Origin: Synechococcales cyanobacterium PMM_0002
Lineage (GTDB): Bacteria > Cyanobacteriota > Cyanobacteriia > Elainellales > Elainellaceae
NCBI GenBank assembly: GCA_949127925.1
Contig: CASBQX010000272.1
Location: 1-7,379 of the forward strand
Reading direction: 5' to 3'
DNA: 7,379 bases
Of this stretch, positions 1-6,573 are shown one piece after another. Both the position numbers and the translations under genes were made by a program. A model generated the notes under the pieces. That model searched no databases, was not told the origin of the DNA, and was given only the letters and a program-made list of their open reading frames with translations. The first letter of the stretch is position 1. Each line of letters opens with the position of its first letter.

Positions 1-35
1 AAGTGTAGCAGCCCTATTCACTGGTTTTGGTAGCC

Positions 36-725
36 ATGCTCAAATCACATGTTGTCTCCCCTTTTACGTTGCCCCAGATGGACATGATTGTATCAAAGTA
101 CACCAGGCACGACCCTATTCATCCCTCCGTTTCGAGTATTAGTAAGCGGTTGATCGATGTGGTCGGAGCCTTCGTAGGATTGGCTCTAGTATCAGTAGTT
201 TTAGTGCCGATTGCGATCGCCATTTGGGTTGATAATCCAGGCCCTATTTTTTATGGTCAGCTCCGGTGCGGGCTGAATGGGCGACCGTTTCGCATGTGGA
301 AATTTCGCTCTATGGTGGTGGACGCGGATCGCCTGAAGCACTTAGTTGAGAATGAAGCAAAAGGTGCCATCTTCAAGAATCGGAATGACCCTCGCGTTAC
401 CCGAGTTGGACGGTTTCTGCGAAAAACTAGCTTAGACGAATTGCCACAGTTTTGGAACGTATTGCGCGGTGAAATGAGCTTGGCTGGAACTCGGCCACCG
501 ACTCTAGATGAAGTTAAAACCTATAGCCAGCATCACTTTAAGCGCCTGTTGGTGAAACCAGGGATCACAGGGGAATGGCAGGTGAACGGGCGATCGCACG
601 TAGACGACTTTGAGGAGATCGTGAAGCTAGACTTGGCCTATCAAGAAAAGTGGTCAGTTGGCTATGACATGACGCTAGTGTTACAAACGATTGGGGCTGT
701 TTTTAACCGTAGCGGAGCATTCTAA
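36..725 (+). CDS. Short bacterial sugar transferase (polyprenyl-phosphate glycosylphosphotransferase)
   Basis: Enzymes of this family (bacterial sugar transferase, PF02397) move a sugar-1-phosphate from a nucleotide sugar onto a polyprenyl phosphate at the inner face of the membrane, the first step of exopolysaccharide or O-unit assembly. Numbered from ATG 36 (229 aa), the protein has a hydrophobic or re-entrant helix at about 39-64, KFRSM at 89-93, the catalytic Asp-Glu pair in LDELPQ (D134-E135), GTRPP at 151-155 in place of the commoner GPRP, and KPGITG at 174-179. These motifs make the family assignment firm. It is the minimal catalytic form: the extra N-terminal membrane segments of long WbaP-type enzymes are absent. 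An in-frame stop at 6-8 shows the gene is complete. TTG 27 and ATG 78 or 84 are alternative starts; none has a clear ribosome binding site. Sugar specificity cannot be read from sequence. It probably belongs to a polysaccharide cluster to the left. Confidence 0.93.
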   Translation: MLKSHVVSPFTLPQMDMIVSKYTRHDPIHPSVSSISKRLIDVVGAFVGLALVSVVLVPIAIAIWVDNPGPIFYGQLRCGLNGRPFRMWKFRSMVVDADRLKHLVENEAKGAIFKNRNDPRVTRVGRFLRKTSLDELPQFWNVLRGEMSLAGTRPPTLDEVKTYSQHHFKRLLVKPGITGEWQVNGRSHVDDFEEIVKLDLAYQEKWSVGYDMTLVLQTIGAVFNRSGAF

Positions 726-792
726 GAACGGTGTTTGATCTAAGTTGAAGGCTTACGGTGGGCTATTTATGGTGCTTGTGCTCGATTTGCTG

Positions 793-825
793 TAAACCAC
801 TCCAGCTGACTGTTGGAGCGGTTTA
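793..825. terminator. Hairpin between convergent genes (candidate bidirectional terminator)
   Basis: Arms TAAACCACTCCA (793-804) and TGGAGCGGTTTA (814-825) enclose a 9-nt loop. In plus-strand RNA the stem has one A-C mismatch. In minus-strand RNA the same position is a G-U wobble, so all 12 pairs form, favouring use by the minus-strand ATPase gene. It lies between the two stop codons. Neither side carries a strong T run (plus side: TCCTTT), so a Rho-independent role is inferred from position and stem rather than shown. Confidence 0.5.
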
Positions 826-848
826 TCCTTTACATCTGACTGCAAAAG

Positions 849-2915
849 TTAGGATCTGAGCAATCGTAGCCCGCTGAGAGTGACTAAAACAGTTGAACCT
901 TCATGACCAATCACGCCCAGGGGTAGTGTGATACCGCCAGCAAAATTGGCGACGAGTAACAGCACAATAAAGCTCAGGGCAAATACGATATTTTGTTTGA
1001 CAATTCGCTGCGATCGCCGCCCCAGCTGAATAGCGGTTGCAATCCGCTCCAGCCGATCGCTCATCAGGACAATGTCTGCGGTTTCAAGGGCGACATCACT
1101 GCCCGCTGTTCCCATGGCAATCCCCACAGTTGCCTGCGCCAACGCCGGAGCATCATTAATCCCGTCACCCACCATGGCTACCGCTCCATAACGCTGCTGG
1201 AGTTTTCGGATCAGGTGGAGCTTCTGTTCTGGTAAGAGTTCTGCGTGCACCTCCAAGATGCCAACGGCCTCAGCTACACTGTGAGCGGTTTCTTGGTTAT
1301 CTCCAGTCAGCATAATTAGATGTTGGATCCCGAGCCGTTTGAGATCGGCGATCGCCCGAGCGGCATCTGGCCGCACCTGATCGGCAATCGCAATCAGTCC
1401 TAATACCTGGTTAGATTGAATTACCCACACGACCGTTTTACCAGACTGCTGGAGTTGGAGCGCTTGGGATTTCAGGGTCGGATCGAGCACAGTCGGATCG
1501 AGCACAGTCGGATCGAGCGCAGTCGGATCGGGCAGAGTCGGATCGAGCAGAGGATGAGCGTGAGCCGGGTCGGACAAATCCTGGGACGAACGGGGTTGGG
1601 CAATGTTTAATGGCGTCGGCTTGAATTCTGCTAGGAGGTGCTGCACAAACCTATATTGCCCCACTGCAACTGATTGCTGCTCTAGCTGTCCAGTAATGCC
1701 CTGTCCTGGAGCCGCCTGCACCCCCGTCACGGTTGCCAAAGAAACCCGACCCATGGCATAGCGGCAAATCGCTTGCCCAATCGGATGTTCGGAGTATGCC
1801 TCTAGGGCGGCGGCCACCTGTAGAACGTCGGCGTCTGAATGGCCAGCAGCGGGGAATACAGCGTGGACTTCAGGCCGTCCGGTGGTGAGGGTGCCAGTTT
1901 TGTCGAAGGCGATCGCCCGCACCTGTCCCATTTGCTCTAACTGCGCCCCATTTTTAAACAAAATGCCCTGTCTGGCTCCGTTGGCGATCCCAGACAGCAG
2001 CGTCGGCATAATCGCTGCCATCAGCGCGCAGGGAGACGCCACTACCAAAAAAACTAGCGCTCTGTAAATCGTGGTTTCCCAAGTCCAATCCCACAGCAAT
2101 GGCGGGCACAGCGTCAGCAGAATTCCCACCAGCACGATCACCTTGGCATAGCCTCGCTCAAACCGTTCAATGAATTGCTGAGACGGTGGCGCTTCCGTTT
2201 GCGCCTGCTCCACTAGTCGAATGATCCGTTGGATCAAGCTGCTCTCGGGCGGTTGATGGACACGCAGCCTCAGCGCTCCATTGCCGTTGAGGCTGCCGGC
2301 AAACACCTCATCGCCCAACGTTTTGTCGATTGGAATTGATTCTCCGGTAATAGCTGCTTGGTTAATCGGGCTGTATCCCTCAATAATTACGGCATCGGTG
2401 GGAATCAATTCGCCCGGTTTCACCAGCAATTCGTCACCGATTTTGAGGTGGGCGATCGCCACTTGCTCGGCTTGACCACGACGTAAAACACTGGCCGTAT
2501 CGGGGGTAAGACGCATCAGGGCGCGAATGCTGCGTTCGGTGCGCTGCATGGCATAGCCTTCTAATGCCCCACTGATAGCAAAGATCAAAATCAGCACCGC
2601 ACCATCAATGATCAAGTAATACTCTCGCCGCCATAGCCCCAGACTGGCTGCTCCTAGTGCCGCCACAATCATCAGTAAATCGACGTCCAGCTCCTTTTCC
2701 TGAAACAGAGTTGTTAATCCTTCGCGGGCACTCTCATAGCCGCCGATGACATAGGCAATCGGCAGAATTAGCAATGCCAACCCCACCCAGTTGATATGCA
2801 GAGCAAACCAGCCCAAGAGCAACAGCAGGCCACAGACAAGGGCAGCAATGGTATCGCGATGGGTTTGGCTGAAGCTAACTAGCCGAGCCGAGGGTAAACG
2901 CACAGAGTCGAGCAT
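849..2915 (-). CDS. coaT: P1B-4 type cobalt-transporting P-type ATPase (CoaT)
   Basis: This is an inner-membrane ATPase that pumps metal ions out of the cytoplasm, most likely Co2+. The 688-aa protein has four hydrophobic segments at about 22-40, 43-60, 77-95 and 102-120, then the actuator domain with TGES (190-193). Two further segments (about 258-275, 284-304) follow, the second carrying Ser-Pro-Cys (294-296). Next come DKTGT with phosphorylated D338, the nucleotide-binding SEHPIG (H377-P378), TGDN (537-540), GDGINDAP (583-590), and two last segments, the final one with HEGST (671-675). SPC plus HEG(S/G)T is the P1B-4 signature, the class of Synechocystis CoaT. There is no N-terminal CxxC metal-binding domain, as usual for the class. 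Residues about 431-482 form an unusual Asp-Pro-Thr-rich insert from a DNA minisatellite. It is transcribed divergently from the MerR/precorrin-isomerase-like regulator, which supports cobalt over zinc or cadmium. No clear Shine-Dalgarno precedes the ATG. Zn2+ or Fe2+ as additional substrates are possible. Confidence 0.93.
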   Translation of the reverse strand: MLDSVRLPSARLVSFSQTHRDTIAALVCGLLLLLGWFALHINWVGLALLILPIAYVIGGYESAREGLTTLFQEKELDVDLLMIVAALGAASLGLWRREYYLIIDGAVLILIFAISGALEGYAMQRTERSIRALMRLTPDTASVLRRGQAEQVAIAHLKIGDELLVKPGELIPTDAVIIEGYSPINQAAITGESIPIDKTLGDEVFAGSLNGNGALRLRVHQPPESSLIQRIIRLVEQAQTEAPPSQQFIERFERGYAKVIVLVGILLTLCPPLLWDWTWETTIYRALVFLVVASPCALMAAIMPTLLSGIANGARQGILFKNGAQLEQMGQVRAIAFDKTGTLTTGRPEVHAVFPAAGHSDADVLQVAAALEAYSEHPIGQAICRYAMGRVSLATVTGVQAAPGQGITGQLEQQSVAVGQYRFVQHLLAEFKPTPLNIAQPRSSQDLSDPAHAHPLLDPTLPDPTALDPTVLDPTVLDPTLKSQALQLQQSGKTVVWVIQSNQVLGLIAIADQVRPDAARAIADLKRLGIQHLIMLTGDNQETAHSVAEAVGILEVHAELLPEQKLHLIRKLQQRYGAVAMVGDGINDAPALAQATVGIAMGTAGSDVALETADIVLMSDRLERIATAIQLGRRSQRIVKQNIVFALSFIVLLLVANFAGGITLPLGVIGHEGSTVLVTLSGLRLLRS
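1477..1551 (-). repeat. 15-bp minisatellite (5 units) inside coaT, encoding DPT pentapeptides
   Basis: Five adjacent copies of a 15-mer begin at 1477, 1492, 1507, 1522 and 1537 on the plus strand (consensus GTCGGATCGAGCACA). The first two are identical and the others differ at one or two bases. Because 15 is a multiple of three the reading frame is kept: on the minus strand they encode five pentapeptides ending in Asp-Pro-Thr, with Asp at residues 458, 463, 468, 473 and 478. They lie between the VAVGQYRF stretch and the GKTVVWV strand of the nucleotide-binding region, where related ATPases usually have a short turn. Copy number is probably variable between strains (inference). Confidence 0.9.
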
Positions 2916-2941
2916 GGGATATTGAGGCAGACAACCCTCTT

Positions 2942-2973
2942 ACCCTAAACCTTGACATTGATGTTAATGTCAA
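2942..2973 (-). promoter_or_regulatory. Candidate coaT promoter with 20-bp spacer
   Basis: On the minus strand a perfect -35 TTGACA (plus positions 2968-2973) is followed by exactly 20 bp and a weak -10 TAGGGT (plus 2942-2947). Over-long 19-20 bp spacers are characteristic of promoters activated by MerR-family regulators, which untwist the DNA to bring the two elements into register. I recall the Synechocystis coaT promoter as also having a 20-bp spacer. The predicted transcript start is near 2935, giving a leader of about 20 nt. The -10 match is only 3 of 6, as expected for an activator-dependent promoter. A competing reading (TTGACC, 16 bp, TAACAT) lies upstream. Confidence 0.6.
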
Positions 2974-2975
2974 GG
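2950..2975. promoter_or_regulatory. Perfect 10-bp inverted repeat, candidate CoaR operator
   Basis: CCTTGACATT (2950-2959) and AATGTCAAGG (2966-2975) are exact reverse complements separated by six bases (GATGTT). Both arms contain TTGACA, one on each strand. The minus-strand copy is the coaT -35 element, and the repeat covers it and most of the coaT spacer, the usual place for a MerR-family dimer. The plus-strand copy (2952-2957) could be the coaR -35: a weak TGTTAA (2977-2982) lies 19 bp downstream, so one site might control both directions. The inverted repeat is seen directly; CoaR binding is inferred from its position. Confidence 0.65.
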
Positions 2976-3004
2976 ATGTTAAGGTCAAGCATGTGACTAT
3001 CAAG
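2960..3004 (+). repeat. 15-bp tandem repeats in the coaT-coaR intergenic region
   Basis: GATGTTAATGTCAAG (2960-2974) is followed directly by GATGTTAAGGTCAAG (2975-2989), a match at 14 of 15 bases. A third unit at 2990-3004 matches the first at 11 of 15 and keeps the terminal TCAAG. The next 15 bases (3005-3019) match the second unit at 10 of 15 and may be a decayed fourth. The first unit overlaps the right arm of the inverted repeat, so part of the operator half-site is reiterated toward the coaR start. This could provide extra regulator contacts or simply reflect slippage. Confidence 0.75.
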
Positions 3005-3036
3005 GCTATTAAGGCCGATCAGCTTAAGCAACCGCC

Positions 3037-4149
3037 ATGAACCGCTACCTCACGATTAAAGAACTAACCGATACAGTCGAAGAGGGCATTACGCCCCGCA
3101 TGGTGCGGCATTATCATCAGCTGGGCTTGATGCCTCAACCCGTGCGATCGCCCAGCAACTATCGGCTGTATTGTGACCAAGATGTGCAGCGGCTGAAGCG
3201 GATTGTGGCCTTAAAACAACAGGGTTTTCAGCTCTCTCACATTCACAAATTGCTAGAGGTCGAGCCAAAATCGGAACAGGCCACGATGCTGCTGCAATTG
3301 CAGCAGCAATATCGCAGCGTCATGCAGCAAATTGCCCAACTGCGCCAGACCGCAACGGCACTAGAAGGGTTGCTAGGGCGCGATCGCTCCTGTCAGCTTG
3401 TCCAGGCCGAAGCCCTATCGCAATTGAAACAATTAGATGTAGACACCCACGCCAGCCTGAATGGCTTAGAAACGCTCTGGAGTCGATTAGATGCTGAAGT
3501 TCACTCCCATCCAGAAGCGTTTCAAGAATCACTTCAGCGCCTATTGCCAGACTTAAGCGATCGCCCCGAAATTGAAGTGAGCCTGCTTACCCAACTGGTA
3601 CTCGCCTGTGGGGACGTTAGCCTAGTGCCGTTTGTCAAATTGAGCCGGGGTTCACAGAATGCGATCGCCGCCGCCCGCAATGCCCTGCAAACGGGCTGCA
3701 CCATTGTCGTCGATACCCCCTTGGTCGCAGCGGCCTTAGATCACACCCGCTTGGCGCATCTGGGCTGTGCCATACAGCCTCTAATCAGCAATCCTCATTT
3801 ACACAAAACGTCAGAAGTTGAGCAAGCTTTCTGGCAGCATCCGATGTTTGATCAATCCATCAAACACATGCCAGACGGGTGCATTTTAGTAATCGGCTAT
3901 GCGCCGTCGATTTTGCTAGCCATTTGTGAGGCCGTTGCCGCCGGAACAATCCAGCCTGCCTTAATCATTGCCATGCCGATTGGGTTTAGCCATGCGCCCG
4001 CAGCCAAACGCCAGCTCATGCAATCTGACATTCCCTATGTCACTCTTGAAGGTACGTTGGGCGGCGGGTTGCTAGCGGCCACTACGCTCAACGTTTTTGC
4101 TGAATCGCTGCTAGAGAAGCCCGATTGTCACTGTTTTTTGAGCTGTTGA
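3037..4149 (+). CDS. coaR: CoaR-type cobalt-responsive MerR regulator with precorrin isomerase-like domain
   Basis: This is a cytoplasmic transcriptional activator expected to switch on coaT when cobalt is in excess. The 370-aa protein starts with a MerR winged helix-turn-helix (about 1-75: YLTIKELTD, then RMVRHYHQLGL and SNYRLY). A Gln-rich dimerisation helix follows at about 78-115. Residues about 180-355 resemble precorrin-8X methylmutase (CbiC/CobH): ACGDVSL, RNALQTGCTIVVDT, a GYAP-ILLAICE stretch, MPIGFSHA and a Gly-rich segment near 339-345. The protein ends with Cys364-His365-Cys366 and Cys370; a C-terminal Cys-His-Cys is needed for cobalt sensing in Synechocystis CoaR, as I recall. 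In the enzymes the first of these motifs usually reads His-Ala-(Thr/Cys)-Gly-Asp. Here the His position is Leu189, so isomerase activity is probably lost and the fold reused to sense cobalt or a corrinoid intermediate. It is divergent from coaT. No Shine-Dalgarno is visible before ATG 3037. Confidence 0.94.
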   Translation: MNRYLTIKELTDTVEEGITPRMVRHYHQLGLMPQPVRSPSNYRLYCDQDVQRLKRIVALKQQGFQLSHIHKLLEVEPKSEQATMLLQLQQQYRSVMQQIAQLRQTATALEGLLGRDRSCQLVQAEALSQLKQLDVDTHASLNGLETLWSRLDAEVHSHPEAFQESLQRLLPDLSDRPEIEVSLLTQLVLACGDVSLVPFVKLSRGSQNAIAAARNALQTGCTIVVDTPLVAAALDHTRLAHLGCAIQPLISNPHLHKTSEVEQAFWQHPMFDQSIKHMPDGCILVIGYAPSILLAICEAVAAGTIQPALIIAMPIGFSHAPAAKRQLMQSDIPYVTLEGTLGGGLLAATTLNVFAESLLEKPDCHCFLSC

Positions 4150-4163
4150 TTTTTTGTAGTCCA

Positions 4164-4223
4164 AAAATTTGTTCTGATCGTAGAGACGCGATTAATCGCG
4201 TCTCTACGATCAAGACAAATTTT
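4164..4223. repeat. 60-bp near-perfect palindrome, dispersed cyanobacterial repeat and possible coaR terminator
   Basis: The inner 38 bases (4175-4212) form an exact palindrome centred between 4193 and 4194, with half-arm TAGAGACGCGATT. The symmetry continues outward as AAAATTTGT against ACAAATTTT, interrupted only by one C-A mismatch (4174/4213) and one T-G wobble (4173/4214). I recall the TAGAGACGCGATTAATCGCG core as a dispersed repeat in many filamentous cyanobacteria. It starts 14 bp after the coaR stop codon, and the transcript would end the hairpin in AUUUU, so it could also stop transcription. There is no coding potential and no target duplication is evident. Confidence 0.85.
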
Positions 4224-4428
4224 ACCAACATACTACAAGCACGTTACACTTGTAACACCAGTCAGTTTCGTCAACCCTTAGAGGGCTTAAATTTTTCATT
4301 TCGTAGACCGACCTGCGGCATCAAACCCATGGGTCTATTCCCAGTGGCAATGAGCTAGAGCAATGAGTTGTCCACGAATTTAAGTTTTTAAACCAGCTAG
4401 TCAAACCTAGCCAACAGAGGTAGAAGAC
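4224..4428 (+). other. Non-coding leader upstream of the ABC exporter, with ribosome binding site
   Basis: No gene is supported here. AGAGG at 4416-4420, eight bases before ATG 4429, is a good ribosome binding site and fixes the exporter's start. Only small inverted repeats are present: GTTAC/GTAAC near 4240-4255, and GCTAG/CTAGC near 4395-4410, just upstream of the ribosome binding site. No convincing -35/-10 pair was found, so the promoter is unplaced. Confidence 0.6.
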
Positions 4429-6246
4429 ATGGCGAACATTCGAGATATTGTGAATTATTTTGAGCGATATCGGGCGATCGCCCTCTTCAGTATCGCTGCC
4501 AGTAGTGGGTTTGAAATTCTTGATTTAGCCGTGCCTTACGCCATTGGGCAATTGCTCAACGTGCTATCAGAGCAGGGATTAGATCGACCATTGCAACAGT
4601 TAGTCGATGCCTCTGCGCGGCTGACGAATCAACCCAGCAATCAAACCGCATCAATCATCGTGCTGCTTGCGATCATCTTTTTAGTCACCGTTGCCCGTGC
4701 TCCAATCCAGCCGTGGTTGGGTAACTGGTTTCACTGGGATATTGCCCTGCGGACTCGACGTGACCATACCGCAAAGGCGATCGCCAAAGTTCTAACATTA
4801 CCGCTGGAATACTACGACGAAAACAACGCCGGACGGATTTCGGGACGGGTCGCACGGGGGTTGTCAAACCATACCTATACCTATCCCGAAGTGGCTGGAC
4901 AAGCGATTCCAAAAGTGGCGCGCGTATTGGGCATTTTTATCGTCATCTGGCTCATCCAGTGGCAAATTGCCATCCTTTTTCTGGTGTCATTCCTATTCAT
5001 TCTTAACTTCACCTGGCGAGAACTGAAGAAACTGAGCAATACAGAGCAAAAGCTAGAGCGTTACGAAGAAAACACCGAAAGCCGCACCGCCGAAATTATT
5101 ACCAATATCAAAACCGTTAAAGCATTTGCCACCGAAGCCCATGAGCTAAAGCGACAGCAGCAACGCCTAGAGCGCGAATTTACCGTAGTGGATTACCGCT
5201 TGCATAAAGGCTACGTTGTCCTATTTTCGTGGCAGAAATTGGTGATTGAAGCGTCGGTATTTGTGGTGTTAGCGCTGACCCTATGGGCAACGGTACAGGG
5301 ACAAATTTCGTTAGGCCATTTTGTGACGACACTCACGCTGTCAAGCATGGCGTATTCAGAACTAGAGCCAATTAGCCACATGGCAGAAATATTTGCCCGT
5401 CGCTATGCGTCCATGCAAACATTCCACGAATTTATGCAAACCCCCGTCGGCACCGATGCCGCCAGCCTCAGCGATTCACCCGACGCAGTTCGCCATTACG
5501 AATTTACTGGCAAGGTGCATTTCGAAAACCTGAGTTTTGGCTACGACAAAAACCGCTTAGTGTTAAACAATATCAACCTGCTAATTGAGCCAAATCAAAC
5601 CGTGGCGCTGGTGGGCCGATCTGGTTCCGGTAAATCTACATTAGTGAAGCTGCTGTTCCGTTACTTTGACCTCCAAAGCGGACGGATTTTGATCGACGGG
5701 CACGACATCCGCAATCTAGATGTAACGGGCTATCGGCGGCGGTTAGCGATCGTACACCAGGAAGTAGATGTATTCAACGGCACCCTGTTAGACAACCTCA
5801 CCTATGGCAACCCCAACGCCACCGAAGAGCAAGTGCAATTTGCCTGCCAAGTTGCTCGCGTCGATGAGTTTATTCACCAGTTGCCCAAGGGCTACCTAAC
5901 GGTAGTGGGTGAACGCGGCGTGCGGCTTTCGGGCGGACAACGGCAGCGCCTCGGCATTGCCCGCGCCCTACTGGTCAACCCCGATGTGCTAATTTTCGAC
6001 GAAGCCACCTCCAGCCTAGATTACGAATCGGAGCGATCGATTCAACTAGCCATGCGGAGTATTTTGGGAACGCGCACAACGCTGATTATTGCACACCGAT
6101 TGAGTACGGTACGGGAAGCAGACAAAATTGTAGTCCTCGACCAAGGGCAGATTGTCGAAGTGGGCAATCACGAGGAATTGCTGAACCAAGGCGGGATTTA
6201 CCAACGCCTGCACGCTCTGCAAGAAACAGGTGAATTGTTAGCCTAA
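4429..6246 (+). CDS. ABC exporter, fused permease and ATPase (half-transporter)
   Basis: This is an inner-membrane ATP-driven exporter half that would work as a dimer; the substrate is unknown. The 605-aa protein has an N-terminal type-I exporter membrane domain with hydrophobic segments at about 15-45, 74-92, 160-195 (a pair) and 262-310, separated by charged coupling regions. The C-terminal ATPase domain starts near 362, with an A-loop Tyr (Y372), Walker A GRSGSGKST (396-404), Q-loop Gln444, signature LSGGQ (500-504), Walker B VLIFDE (520-525, catalytic Glu525), D-loop SSLD (528-531) and switch His556. All catalytic residues are intact and the length is usual for the MsbA/ABCB-like family. 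The ATG has a good AGAGG ribosome binding site. Spacing of about 280 bp from coaR, with a palindrome between, suggests an independent unit. Lipid, peptide or drug export are all possible; a role in metal tolerance alongside coaT is conceivable but unsupported. Confidence 0.93.
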   Translation: MANIRDIVNYFERYRAIALFSIAASSGFEILDLAVPYAIGQLLNVLSEQGLDRPLQQLVDASARLTNQPSNQTASIIVLLAIIFLVTVARAPIQPWLGNWFHWDIALRTRRDHTAKAIAKVLTLPLEYYDENNAGRISGRVARGLSNHTYTYPEVAGQAIPKVARVLGIFIVIWLIQWQIAILFLVSFLFILNFTWRELKKLSNTEQKLERYEENTESRTAEIITNIKTVKAFATEAHELKRQQQRLEREFTVVDYRLHKGYVVLFSWQKLVIEASVFVVLALTLWATVQGQISLGHFVTTLTLSSMAYSELEPISHMAEIFARRYASMQTFHEFMQTPVGTDAASLSDSPDAVRHYEFTGKVHFENLSFGYDKNRLVLNNINLLIEPNQTVALVGRSGSGKSTLVKLLFRYFDLQSGRILIDGHDIRNLDVTGYRRRLAIVHQEVDVFNGTLLDNLTYGNPNATEEQVQFACQVARVDEFIHQLPKGYLTVVGERGVRLSGGQRQRLGIARALLVNPDVLIFDEATSSLDYESERSIQLAMRSILGTRTTLIIAHRLSTVREADKIVVLDQGQIVEVGNHEELLNQGGIYQRLHALQETGELLA

Positions 6247-6393
6247 TCCTAAATTTGTGAAACTTGTACAGGTGGGGCGATCGAGCAATATGCCAAAAGG
6301 AGAGTGGCGCAGGTACAGGAAATTCAAGCTTTGCATCCAAGTCTACTAGAAAGCTCAATTCACCGTTCTAAGAATTTGGAGCAGTCAAGCTAA
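6247..6393 (+). other. Non-coding stretch after the ABC exporter
   Basis: There is no supported gene between the exporter stop and the MITE. An imperfect hairpin at 6353-6382 (GCTCAATTC against GAATT-TG-GAGC, nine pairs with a two-base bulge) might assist termination, but no T run follows it. Short near-repeats of GGTACAGG-like sequence around 6265-6320 look incidental. Confidence 0.4.
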
Positions 6394-6555
6394 GAGGATG
6401 TTTTAAAAGTCTGATTGCTGGTAGCAAAACGGTATCGATCCCCCTAAATCCCCCTTAAAAAGGGGGACTTTAAGTTCGGTTCCCCCCTTTTTAAGGGGGT
6501 TAGGGGGGATCACTCGGTGCCTAAAAGCACAGCCGATCACTTTTAAGACATCCTC
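6394..6555. mobile_element. MITE of about 160 bp with terminal inverted repeats and target duplication
   Basis: AGAGGATGTTTTAAAAGT (6393-6410) matches the reverse complement of 6539-6556 at 17 of 18 positions. The flanks read CTAAG on both sides (6390-6394 and 6555-6559). The element can therefore be read as 6395-6554 with a 5-bp CTAAG duplication, or as 6394-6555, starting GAG, with a 3-bp TAA duplication. The second reading is compatible with TNA-targeting IS5-family transposition (tentative). It has no coding capacity, and its interior is a long imperfect inverted repeat. Such elements need a transposase supplied elsewhere in the genome. It sits between the ABC exporter and the MazG-like gene. 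Confidence 0.8.
6437..6511. repeat. C/G-tract hairpin core of the MITE
   Basis: The left arm (6437-6467, starting GATCCCCCTAAATCCCCC) and right arm (6481-6511, ending GGGGGTTAGGGGGGATC) pair with small bulges around a loop of about 13 bases. Each arm also contains its own palindrome of the form CCCCCTTAAAAAGGGGG, so alternative small hairpins can form. I recall this C-tract/AAAAA/G-tract repeat as very common in cyanobacterial intergenic DNA. It could act as a strong bidirectional transcription block. Confidence 0.85.
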
Positions 6556-6573
6556 TAAGGCAAATCTTGCACT

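Noticed and set aside
1416..1610. Plus-strand frame with repeated RIEHS-like peptides
   Set aside because: It is the antisense reading of the coaT minisatellite. The periodicity comes from the 15-bp repeats and there is no ribosome binding site.
2916..3036. Possible cobalamin riboswitch upstream of coaT
   Set aside because: The region is only 121 bp, the predicted coaT leader is about 20 nt, and no B12-box-like sequence was seen. A protein operator explains the region better.
4164..4223. CRISPR repeat
   Set aside because: It is a single palindrome with no regularly spaced second copy.
4125..4358. 77-codon plus-strand open frame after coaR
   Set aside because: It overlaps the coaR end, runs through the 60-bp palindrome, has no ribosome binding site and has no protein-like composition.
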